Assembly: GCF_023822005.2 (NCBI RefSeq)
Contig: NZ_CP098806.1
Span: 4,402,001 to 4,466,000 of the forward strand
Direction of reading: 5' to 3'
From: Dyadobacter fanqingshengii
GTDB taxonomy: Bacteria > Bacteroidota > Bacteroidia > Cytophagales > Spirosomataceae
DNA length: 64,000 nt
Shown: piece after piece, positions 9,967 through 17,223 of the stretch
How positions within the stretch are numbered: position 1 is the stretch's first letter
Layout of the letters: the number at the start of each line of letters is the position of its first letter
The notes under the pieces: model-generated
The model's database searches: none
Seen by the model: only the letters and a program-made list of their open reading frames with translations
What the model was told of the DNA's origin: nothing
Made by a program: the position numbers and the translations under genes

Positions 9967-11898
9967 ATGAAAAAACATTATCTAATGCTCCTTATTTGTC
10001 TGTCGACAGTAACATCCTTCGCTCAGTGGGTTGACGATCCAAAAGTCAACAATACCATACATGTTCCACTGGCTTCTGACTATATAAAGCAACATCAATT
10101 AATGGAGGATGGATTAGGTGGGGCGGTGTTTGTTTGGGACACTAAAAGCGATGATGCATCTCAAAGTAAAAGCTTCGGCCAAAAAGTGGATGCAAACGGA
10201 GTGTTGAAGTTTCCCCCAGCTGGGCAGTATTATGGATTAGGGGACATTGTAAATGCTATTCGAGATCCAAAAACAAACGGAACTTTCATTTGCCGAAGGT
10301 CATCAGCACATCCAGGGAGCTCCAACTTTTATATCCAATTAAACGACGCAGCCGGAAATTTGGTTTGGCAAGCTGACATTGGGACTGTTTCATATGCCGG
10401 ACAACCTGTTTTTCACCATCAGGTTATAAGCGACGGCCTTGGTGGCGCATTCATAGTCTGGAGAAAGTATATTAACACATCATTTTGGTCCGAAATGAGC
10501 GACTTATACATCCAACGTGTGAACTCCGCAGGAGTGGTGCAATGGCAAGAAGGCAGCGTCCCTATATGCACAGCAGAAGGCATTCAGGATAGAATGCAAA
10601 TTGCAACGGATAATAATGGAAACGCAATTATAACATGGGTTGATCTTCGGACACCATACAACAGAAACATTTACGCTCAAAAAATCAACGCCGCTGGTGA
10701 GATACAATGGCAAAAGGATGGAATATTGGTATGCGGGGCAACAGGCCATCAAATAAATCCCTCCTTAATAACAAACAGTGAAGGGGGCGCAATCATCGCC
10801 TGGGAAGATAGCAGAGGGGCAAGAACCAACACTTACATACAATCGGTGAATGGGGATGGTTCAATGAAATGGGCAGTTAACGGGATAAGAGTTATTGATG
10901 ACGTTAGTATTCAGACATCTCCCCGCCTTGTTAGTGATGAAAGAAATGGGGCCATATTGACGTGGCAGGATAATCGCAAGAACCAGTACAACGTTTATGT
11001 CCAGCGAATCAATGGTGATGGGCAAATGATGTGGGAAACAGCAGGTAAGGCTGTTTGTATTGCACCTGGATACAAAGAACCTCCCAAAATAGTAAAGGAT
11101 GGTTCCGGTGGAGCAATATTGGTATGGGGTGACTGGCGTATCTCCGAAAACACTAACATATTTGCCCAATTGATTGACGGTGACGGTCATGTAAAATGGA
11201 CTTTGAATGGTGCAGAAGTCGCCACAAATGAATCTTACCAGGCGGACCCGCAGATTATCTCTGATATGAAAGGTGGTGCCATCATTTCCTGGATAGAGGG
11301 CAGAGACACGGACGACGGGTTAAAATTCCTCCTTCAAGCCTCCCGCATCAAAAACGATGGCACGCTCCCTGTTACACTGACCTATTTTGCAGTCAATAAA
11401 CAAGATGGAGGAAACTTGCTGACTTGGGAAACTTCTCAGGAAACAAATAGTGAAAGCTTCTCCATTGAACGCGGCGCCGATGGTAAGACATTTGAAATTG
11501 TAGGCACTGTCCAAGCCATTGGAACTTCAAACCGAAATAAATCATATCGCTTTTTGGATGTAAATCCCAATCCCGGCAACAACTACTATCGGTTAAAGCA
11601 AACAGATTTGGATGGCAAGTTTGCTTACAGCAAAATGATTAATGTTAGATATGACGGTGTTGGCGATGACATCACTGTGTCGCCCAGCCCTGGAACTGGC
11701 TTGTTTACCGTGCACTTGGAAAGCATTAATACAGGGACTATTAAGGTTGTATCTTCGAATGGAAAAGAAATGTACCGTAAAGAATTCAATAACCAAAACG
11801 AGATTCCTATTGACATTCAAAATGTACAAGCCGGCTCTTACGTCCTGCAAGTGGTTTCGGAAGGAAACATTTCTAGTAAAAAAATATTAAAATTCTAG
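9967..11898 (+). CDS. Secreted T9SS type A protein with internal beta-propeller-like repeats, copy 2
   Basis: 643 residues, 51 bp downstream of its paralogue. The signal peptide ends at residue 20 (VTSFAQ), and about eight ~50-residue repeats follow (GGAIIAWEDSRG, YIQRVN, MKWAVNGIRV). Then come the fibronectin-like part (LLTWETSQETNSESFSIERG) and a regular sorting domain ending ISSKKILKF. Domain order matches copy 1, so the pair arose by tandem duplication and later diverged. It is exported by T9SS; the ligand or role is unknown. Confidence 0.8.
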   Translation: MKKHYLMLLICLSTVTSFAQWVDDPKVNNTIHVPLASDYIKQHQLMEDGLGGAVFVWDTKSDDASQSKSFGQKVDANGVLKFPPAGQYYGLGDIVNAIRDPKTNGTFICRRSSAHPGSSNFYIQLNDAAGNLVWQADIGTVSYAGQPVFHHQVISDGLGGAFIVWRKYINTSFWSEMSDLYIQRVNSAGVVQWQEGSVPICTAEGIQDRMQIATDNNGNAIITWVDLRTPYNRNIYAQKINAAGEIQWQKDGILVCGATGHQINPSLITNSEGGAIIAWEDSRGARTNTYIQSVNGDGSMKWAVNGIRVIDDVSIQTSPRLVSDERNGAILTWQDNRKNQYNVYVQRINGDGQMMWETAGKAVCIAPGYKEPPKIVKDGSGGAILVWGDWRISENTNIFAQLIDGDGHVKWTLNGAEVATNESYQADPQIISDMKGGAIISWIEGRDTDDGLKFLLQASRIKNDGTLPVTLTYFAVNKQDGGNLLTWETSQETNSESFSIERGADGKTFEIVGTVQAIGTSNRNKSYRFLDVNPNPGNNYYRLKQTDLDGKFAYSKMINVRYDGVGDDITVSPSPGTGLFTVHLESINTGTIKVVSSNGKEMYRKEFNNQNEIPIDIQNVQAGSYVLQVVSEGNISSKKILKF

Positions 11899-11904
11899 AC
11901 CGTT

Positions 11905-11923
11905 CCGACCCTCTGCTTGTAAG
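11905..11923 (-). pseudogene. Displaced fragment of tRNA-Val anticodon region
   Basis: The 19-bp stretch here is identical to 12014-12032 inside the intact tRNA-Val gene, covering the 3' half of the anticodon arm and the variable region. The match stops abruptly on both sides. It lies 68 bp beyond the 3' end of the intact gene, with a terminator hairpin in between. It may be a leftover of a partial tRNA duplication or of an element that used the tRNA as its target. Confidence 0.55.
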
Positions 11924-11960
11924 CGGACATCCCACTGGCTGATGCCCTGAAAACAAAAAA

Positions 11961-11984
11961 AGACGCTAGAATGAGCGTCTTTTT
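11961..11984. terminator. Bidirectional rho-independent terminator
   Basis: The stem agacgct/agcgtct (11961-11967 with 11974-11980) closes a 6-nt loop. T-runs follow on both strands: ttttt on the plus strand and seven T on the minus strand. It can end the T9SS gene from the left and tRNA-Val from the right. Confidence 0.8.
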
Positions 11985-11990
11985 CTTTCG

Positions 11991-12065
11991 TGGGAGTTGA
12001 GGGATTCGAACCCCCGACCCTCTGCTTGTAAGGCAGATGCTCTGAACCAACTGAGCTAAACTCCC
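11991..12065 (-). tRNA. tRNA-Val (anticodon TAC)
   Basis: The reverse complement folds as a full cloverleaf. The acceptor stem GGGAGTT pairs with AACTCCC and the discriminator is A. The anticodon stem TCTGC/GCAGA closes the loop CTTACAA (anticodon TAC), and the T-loop is TTCGAAT. CCA is not encoded. The length is 75 nt. Confidence 0.95.
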
Positions 12066-12176
12066 TTTTCCCCGTCGTTTGGGAGTGCAAATATGTAGGA
12101 CTAAAATCTTCTCTGCAACTTTTTCAGCGAAAAAAATTTAAAAAAATTGCAATTCATTGAAGATCAAGGCACATTT

Positions 12177-12905
12177 TTATTCAAAATTCAGATACAATGT
12201 CACCGTGTGGGTGGACAATTTACTGATTCCGGTTCCCGCTGAATTTTTAGTCGGCTGGAAAACATTCGTCAACCCGTGAGAGAAACGCAATTCGGGAGCG
12301 AATTTGAAAAATTCAAAAAATTGTTCGTAACCTACACCGTAATCGATTGAAAAATCACTTGATTTTGTGTCCAGCTGCCCGCCGCCCCTGCTCCTTTTAA
12401 CATTCGTTTCCAAGCCTAAAGTAAAGCCCGCAACCATATACATCCGGGAATTGACTCTTCGTAATGATTTGTATTTCAATAACAAAGGGATCTCAATCCA
12501 AGTTGATTCACGTTTTTCGATTTTATCGGTTCCGTTGGGATAGCTGAATTTCACATGACGTTCATATAGAGAAACGGATGGCGTGGTGCGGATATCGAAA
12601 TGGTCCGTAAGAAATGCATTCACAATGAAACCCATGCGGAATGCCGCATTTGTCGGGGATTGGATGACAAATGCAGAGTCTTTGGATACAAAATCGTTAT
12701 TATGCTTGACATTAAACCGGGTGAAAGGAACGCCAAACAGGATTCCATAATGAATAGGCTTGTCATCATAAAATTCCAGGTGACGACGCCTGTAACCAAT
12801 GCCCTGTGATCTCACTTCCTGAGCCGCCATCAGCAGCACAAGAATGCTTAGTATTATTTTTGCCCTATGTAAATCGAACAAATCCCGAAGGTAAGTGTAA
12901 TGCAT
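12177..12905 (-). CDS. porT: PorT-family T9SS outer-membrane protein
   Basis: Up to 242 residues. A hydrophobic leader ends near EVRSQG, followed by amphipathic beta-strands of an outer-membrane barrel (HYGILFGVPFTRFNVKH, FRMGFIVNAF, YKSLRRVNSRMYMVAGFTLG) and an aromatic C-terminus (VTLYLNFE). Size and sequence style fit PorT (SprT) of the type IX secretion system, and porT commonly lies directly after ubiE in Bacteroidota, as here. The ATG at 12905 lies 52 bp inside ubiE; no later Met keeps the whole leader, so translational coupling or a non-ATG start is likely. Confidence 0.8.
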   Translation of the reverse strand: MHYTYLRDLFDLHRAKIILSILVLLMAAQEVRSQGIGYRRRHLEFYDDKPIHYGILFGVPFTRFNVKHNNDFVSKDSAFVIQSPTNAAFRMGFIVNAFLTDHFDIRTTPSVSLYERHVKFSYPNGTDKIEKRESTWIEIPLLLKYKSLRRVNSRMYMVAGFTLGLETNVKRSRGGGQLDTKSSDFSIDYGVGYEQFFEFFKFAPELRFSHGLTNVFQPTKNSAGTGISKLSTHTVTLYLNFE

Positions 12906-13576
12906 TTGGTATTGATAAAACCTGCTTTTTTATAGATTTCAAGAAAAGCCTCTCCATCCGGAAACGCCTGGACAGACTCGGGCAGATATGTATACGCCGA
13001 ACTGTCTTTGGAAACGCTCTTGCCGATCAATGGCAATATATATTTGAAATAAAAATTATAAAACTGTTTAAAAGGGAAGCTGCGCGGCTTGGAAAATTCT
13101 ACCACCACACAAGTTCCGTCTGGCTTCATCACGCGGTTCATCTCGCTCAGTCCTGCCAGCAAATTCTGAAAATTGCGTACTCCAAACGAAACGATGATTG
13201 CATCGAAATAATTGCTCTCGAAAGACAAGTTTTCAGAGTCGCCGCTCTGCAATGTAATGATGTCCTGCTTGCCGAGTTTAGCTATTTTTTCGCGGCCAAC
13301 GGCGAGCATTCCTTCCGAAATATCAACGCCAATGATCTTTTCGGGCTTTAGTGCCAATGCCTCTATCGCAAAATCACCCGTGCCCGTGGCAATGTCCAGA
13401 ATGACTTTCGGAGCCTGTTTTTTTAGCAGCTTAATGGCCCTTTTGCGCCAGTAAATGTCCACTCCCGCGCTCAAAAGATGGTTCAGCAGATCATATTTTG
13501 GTGAAATATTATCAAACATTTCAGCGACCTGCTCTCTTTTGCTGCCTTCTTTATCTTTATATGGAACTACATTCAT
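12854..13576 (-). CDS. ubiE: Demethylmenaquinone methyltransferase UbiE/MenG
   Basis: 240 residues, full length for the family. It methylates demethylmenaquinone to menaquinone using SAM, the last step of respiratory quinone synthesis. Family motifs are visible: MFDNISPKYDLLNHLLSAG near the start, the SAM loop LDIATGTGDFAIEA, and VGVRNF-like and GTCVVVEFSKP segments. A TAnnTTTG box (minus strand, 13613-13606) lies about 30 bp upstream of the start. The 3' end overlaps porT by 52 bp, so the two form one operon. Confidence 0.95.
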   Translation of the reverse strand: MNVVPYKDKEGSKREQVAEMFDNISPKYDLLNHLLSAGVDIYWRKRAIKLLKKQAPKVILDIATGTGDFAIEALALKPEKIIGVDISEGMLAVGREKIAKLGKQDIITLQSGDSENLSFESNYFDAIIVSFGVRNFQNLLAGLSEMNRVMKPDGTCVVVEFSKPRSFPFKQFYNFYFKYILPLIGKSVSKDSSAYTYLPESVQAFPDGEAFLEIYKKAGFINTKCITLTFGICSIYIGQK

Positions 13577-13605
13577 TTTGCTTTATTGTTAATACAACAA
13601 TTAAA

Positions 13606-13613
13606 CAAAATTA
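13606..13613 (-). promoter_or_regulatory. Putative -7 box (TAnnTTTG) of ubiE-porT
   Basis: TAATTTTG on the minus strand, about 30 bp before the ubiE ATG, fits the Bacteroidota primary-sigma -7 consensus. No clear -33 TTTG is visible at the expected spacing. Confidence 0.45.
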
Positions 13614-13737
13614 ACAGATAAATGTGGTTATTCTGATTACATGAATAATGTAATTCCAATGCCATGATGACCAAAACCAGAAACCTGCGTCTAAACGGAG
13701 AATCTACTTAGGACTAACAGTTAATCGGTTGTCAATC

Positions 13738-14520
13738 ATGCATCACTATTTACTTGGAACACTCCTTATCATTGCGACTTCGGCCGTGAACGCGCAAACG
13801 CGGCGGATAGCCTCATCGAATGGCATCAGCCAGAAAAAAAGTTATGACCGGAACGACTATCTGCCTTTTACACTGAGCATTAAGTCAGGATTAACGCAGT
13901 TTTTTGGAGAATTGAATGAGCAGGATATGCGCGGAGTTTCCGGTGTGAGCATTGGCAAGGCTTTCAACAAGAACATTTCCCTGCATTTGGATTATCATTC
14001 GGGAAAGATGGGCGGTCAGAAATTCGCATTTTTCAATTCCTGGTTTGTGAATGGTTATAATAGCGTTGAGCTAATGGCGAAATGGAATTTGACTGAACAG
14101 TTTAACCATTTTGAGCCGGGTGATGTGCATTTTAGCATTTACGGCGGATTGGGGATTTTACATTTCAGTGCTAATGCTTATGATCTGGATAACAATCAAT
14201 TGCTTCGGTTTACAAACAGTCAACTAAGTGCCCGGAACCCACATTTCCTGCGCTGGGGCCGGCCGAAAAGTTTGGCCAACATTAAAAGAACCCGCGAAGG
14301 ACTTTTGCCATTAGGCACTTCTCTCGACTACAAACTGTTAAGACACTGGAAAGTTGGCCTCGATTATCGTTTCTATTTTGTAAGAACAGACAAGCTGGAC
14401 GCAACTTCCGGCATGCGCGTGATCAACCCCGAAGAAAGTGAGTCATACAGCGATACGCCCAATGATAAATTTAGTTTTATTGCCGTAACATTGACCTATC
14501 GTTTCCATTTATCCCATTAG
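13738..14520 (+). CDS. Outer-membrane beta-barrel protein, function unknown
   Basis: 260 residues from the ATG at 13738; a TTG at 13729 is in frame but adds only three residues. The signal peptide ends at NAQ (about residue 19). The rest alternates hydrophobic and polar residues with aromatic girdles (LSIKSGLTQFFGELNE, SLHLDYHSGKMGGQ, VHFSIYGGLGILHFS, WKVGLDYRFYFVR) and ends FIAVTLTYRFHLSH, typical of a small barrel that ends in a membrane strand. It lies 13 bp upstream of the next gene. I recognise no specific family. Confidence 0.75.
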   Translation: MHHYLLGTLLIIATSAVNAQTRRIASSNGISQKKSYDRNDYLPFTLSIKSGLTQFFGELNEQDMRGVSGVSIGKAFNKNISLHLDYHSGKMGGQKFAFFNSWFVNGYNSVELMAKWNLTEQFNHFEPGDVHFSIYGGLGILHFSANAYDLDNNQLLRFTNSQLSARNPHFLRWGRPKSLANIKRTREGLLPLGTSLDYKLLRHWKVGLDYRFYFVRTDKLDATSGMRVINPEESESYSDTPNDKFSFIAVTLTYRFHLSH

Positions 14521-14532
14521 CAGAAGTCTAAA

Positions 14533-15117
14533 ATGTTCTCAAACACCGTTAAATACAAGCTTTATCCCACATTGCTCAATCGTTTTGACCGTTTTGAAAA
14601 AGGTTATATCAACGAAACGGAGCTCCTTAACAGCGTGAACCGCCTGCCAGTCCCGCAAACGGAGGCACAGCGGAAAGGCGTTTCTTTTGAGGAAGCGGTG
14701 ATCAAAGGCATTGACGAAGAAGAATTTGACCCTGAAATCCTTTCGCGCGTGCGTGCATTGCTCCCCCGACCGATGCTTAAAACGCAGGTTTATTGTGAGT
14801 ATCAGGTGGAAGACGTGCTGCTTTACGGCTATGTGGATGTGCTGGGAAAAATGGTTGCCGTCGACATTAAAACCACCAGCAATTATCAGCCGGGCTGTTA
14901 TGCGGCAAGCCATCAAAATTTTTATCTCCCTGCGTTACGCGGCAAAGGAATCCGGTGCCTGAAATACGTAATCACCGATTTTAGGGAAGTTTACCAGGAG
15001 GAGTACGATCATTCCATCGATTTTTCTGCCCAAATGCGCCAGATCAAGGCATTTTGCGAATTTCTTGAAGCGCATCGGGCGGAGATAACGGATCAGCGGA
15101 TTTTTGGGAATATATAA
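14533..15117 (+). CDS. PD-(D/E)XK nuclease-fold protein, RecB/Cas4-like
   Basis: 194 residues, cytoplasmic. The core LLYGYVDVLGKMVAVDIKTT matches the PD-(D/E)XK layout: an acidic residue after a beta strand (YVDVLG), then V-D-I-K as the D-x-K catalytic pair. FEEAVIKGIDEEEF upstream could supply the early Glu. TSNYQPG and a Q-rich helix follow, as in RecB-family nucleases. There are no Fe-S cysteines and no helicase. It may act on DNA ends or be a degenerate member; there is no direct evidence of activity. It starts 13 bp after the barrel gene. Confidence 0.6.
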   Translation: MFSNTVKYKLYPTLLNRFDRFEKGYINETELLNSVNRLPVPQTEAQRKGVSFEEAVIKGIDEEEFDPEILSRVRALLPRPMLKTQVYCEYQVEDVLLYGYVDVLGKMVAVDIKTTSNYQPGCYAASHQNFYLPALRGKGIRCLKYVITDFREVYQEEYDHSIDFSAQMRQIKAFCEFLEAHRAEITDQRIFGNI

Positions 15118-15212
15118 TCATGCATGCTGAAAAGCAGGATGGTACAGGACACCTTTATGAGCCATTAATTAGAATATTGAAAGTAAAAATATCATAATTT
15201 CAACAGCGCTTC

Positions 15213-15845
15213 ATGAGGAAGTCCACACCCGTTCCCGAGGATGAGCCGCATTTGGGCGAGCTGTGGAACCGTTTTCGCCAAAACGATGAGCAGGCTTTTG
15301 ACGAGCTCGCCAAGCGCCGTTACCGCCTTCTGTTTAATTATGCTACAAAATTTACCAAAGACACGGAGCTGATCAAGGACTGCATTCAGGACCTGTTTTT
15401 GGAATTATGGTATCGCAGGACCCGCCTTACCGACACTTCCTATGTTACAGTTTACCTCATTTGCGCGCTGCGAAACAATCTTTTACGGAAATTGAAAGTC
15501 AATACGCGCCTCGACGATTCAGCCGACATTGGCGCCAGCTGCGAAGGTTTCACGGATAACCTGACGGTGGAAACAATGCTGATCAGTTCCGAATCCATGT
15601 CGCAAAAAGAACGTGAGATCCGCAATGCGATCAACCGCCTGCCTAAACGCCAGCAGGAAGTGATTTTTCTCAAATTTTACGAGGGTTTGTCCAACGATGA
15701 GATCGCCAAAGTAATGGAGATCGAACGCCAAACGGTTTCCAACTTCATTTACAGAGCCATTGCCCAGCTCAAAAATGACCTGCCTTCCTTCTCGAATGTC
15801 ATACCGCAAATTATTTTAGCATTTTTTCTAAAATTTTTATCATAA
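15213..15845 (+). CDS. ECF-type RNA polymerase sigma factor (FecI-like)
   Basis: 210 residues. Region 2 is visible as ELAKRRYRLLFNYATKF with DCIQDLFLELWYRR. Region 4 is LPKRQQEVIFLKFYEGLSNDEIAKVMEIERQTVSNFIYRAIAQLK, with a recognisable helix-turn-helix. It should direct RNA polymerase to the downstream sus-like operon. The next gene encodes a FecR-type anti-sigma factor and the following one an STN-bearing SusC, so the surface-signalling set is complete. Confidence 0.92.
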   Translation: MRKSTPVPEDEPHLGELWNRFRQNDEQAFDELAKRRYRLLFNYATKFTKDTELIKDCIQDLFLELWYRRTRLTDTSYVTVYLICALRNNLLRKLKVNTRLDDSADIGASCEGFTDNLTVETMLISSESMSQKEREIRNAINRLPKRQQEVIFLKFYEGLSNDEIAKVMEIERQTVSNFIYRAIAQLKNDLPSFSNVIPQIILAFFLKFLS

Positions 15846-15868
15846 AAAGGGTATCCGATTTCCGTCGC

Positions 15869-15892
15869 GGACTATTTCATAATATATAGTCC
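15869..15892. repeat. Inverted repeat between sigma and anti-sigma genes
   Basis: The arms ggactat (15869-15875) and atagtcc (15886-15892) form a 7-bp stem around an AT-rich 10-nt loop, 15 bp upstream of the anti-sigma ATG. It could modulate translation or be an operator. There is no T-tract. Confidence 0.4.
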
Positions 15893-15906
15893 AACAAAAA
15901 CGGAAA

Positions 15907-17013
15907 ATGCAGGATTACGCACGATATGACATTAAAGATTTCCTGGCCGACGAGGCATTTTGCAGATGGGTGCTGCATCAAAAACCTGCCGACAACGCTT
16001 TTTGGGAAAACTGGGTCCGTAATAACCCCGATCGTGCAAGCATTGTTACGACTGCAAAGGAGCTGATCTCGGAAATCCATCACGCACAAAATTATCTTAG
16101 CGAAGATGAGCTGCAACGTGAATTGCAACGCTTGTCTGCCGCAAGGAAATCGGCAACCGAAGAATTGGAATATGCGGAACCTTCCAACACATGGATCAGT
16201 CGGTTTTCGCTCGCATTAGGTGTCCTCACATGCCTGATTGTCCTTTTTTATTTTTATACAAATTCTCCCTTAAAAACGGTCAAGTCGCAAATCAGCCAAG
16301 AGTCTTTGAACGATAAGGAAAATGAAAAATGGATTGAAGTAACTAATGATCAGTCTAATACAAAACACATTGCGTTACCCGACGGCAGCTCTGTGAGACT
16401 TTCGCCCGAAAGCAAGCTCAGTTACCCGGCCAAATTCGTGCAGCATGAGCGCGAAGTTTTGCTGAATGGCGAGGCGTTTTTTGATGTGACCAAAAATCCT
16501 GAAAGTCCTTTTAAAGTCTACACCAGTGATGTGGTTACCACGGTTTTGGGCACCAGTTTTACTGTAAAAGCATTTGATCATGACAAAGATGTGCGCGTTG
16601 TGGTCAAAACGGGAAGGGTGACCGTTTCGGCAAATGCGCCGCAAACCAAAACACAGGAGCCGGAGAAGAACGAACTCGTCCTGTTACCCAACCAGCAGGT
16701 CGTATATCACCGCGACGATCAGAAAATGAAGCGTTCGCTCATTGAAAATCCTGCACAGGTCGGCCCGACAGACATTACTAATCAAAACCTCGTTTTTGAC
16801 AATGCACCGGTTGCAAAGGTTTTTGAATCACTCCAAAAACGATACGAAGTCCAGATCATTTACGATGCCGATTTAATGGCCGGTTGCCAGCTTACCGCAG
16901 AGCTTGGTCAGGAGCCATTATTTGAAAAACTCGGCATGATCTGCAAAGCCATACAAGCGCGCTATGAATTGATCGACGGGCAGATCGTGATCCACGGAAG
17001 CTCGTGTAAATAA
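15907..17013 (+). CDS. FecR-type anti-sigma factor
   Basis: 368 residues. The cytoplasmic N-terminal part (about 1-98) would bind the sigma factor. One transmembrane segment lies at about 99-119 (FSLALGVLTCLIVLFYFYT). The periplasmic FecR domain (HIALPDGSSVRLSPESKLSY, LNGEAFFDVTKNPESPFKVY, VVTTVLGTSFTVKAF) is followed by the C-terminal DUF4974/STN-like domain (NAPVAKVFESLQKRYEVQII). It should receive the signal from the SusC STN domain and release the sigma factor. It starts 61 bp after the sigma gene. Confidence 0.92.
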   Translation: MQDYARYDIKDFLADEAFCRWVLHQKPADNAFWENWVRNNPDRASIVTTAKELISEIHHAQNYLSEDELQRELQRLSAARKSATEELEYAEPSNTWISRFSLALGVLTCLIVLFYFYTNSPLKTVKSQISQESLNDKENEKWIEVTNDQSNTKHIALPDGSSVRLSPESKLSYPAKFVQHEREVLLNGEAFFDVTKNPESPFKVYTSDVVTTVLGTSFTVKAFDHDKDVRVVVKTGRVTVSANAPQTKTQEPEKNELVLLPNQQVVYHRDDQKMKRSLIENPAQVGPTDITNQNLVFDNAPVAKVFESLQKRYEVQIIYDADLMAGCQLTAELGQEPLFEKLGMICKAIQARYELIDGQIVIHGSSCK

Positions 17014-17088
17014 CATTGAAATACTATTCCTAACCCTTAAAACGAACATTTATGAGCCAATCCAGTCACCCGCCCTGACGTAAAAACA

Positions 17089-17128
17089 AACAAGCCGACG
17101 ATGCTGTAACATCCCCGGCCTGTTTTTT
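17089..17128 (+). terminator. Terminator or attenuator between fecR-like gene and susC-like gene
   Basis: The outer stem aacaagccg (17089-17097) pairs with cggcctgtt (17116-17124, one wobble). An inner stem gatg/catc lies at 17100-17103 and 17110-17113, and tttt follows. It separates the sigma/anti-sigma pair from the transport operon, so susC-like expression should depend on its own promoter or on antitermination. Confidence 0.6.
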
Positions 17129-17223
17129 CCCCCTTCTTAATTCCCATTAATACTCCGGTTCGCTAAAACCGGAACAGGGGAGTTTTGTATCTCATTTTTC
17201 CAAAAAAGCATACATACAAATCT

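Noticed and set aside
8002-11898. Repeated units taken as a CRISPR array or satellite
   Set aside because: The repeats are protein-level, about 50 codons long and in frame within two genes; DNA identity between units is low.
11887-12090. 67-codon frame over the tRNA-Val region (minus strand)
   Set aside because: It translates the tRNA gene and its terminator. The peptide has no family and the tRNA explains the sequence.
13729-13737. TTG start for the 260-residue barrel gene
   Set aside because: An ATG nine bases downstream starts a clean signal peptide.
17185-17223. TTG start for the first susC-like gene
   Set aside because: The 13 extra residues are not part of a signal peptide; the ATG at 17224 starts the proper leader.
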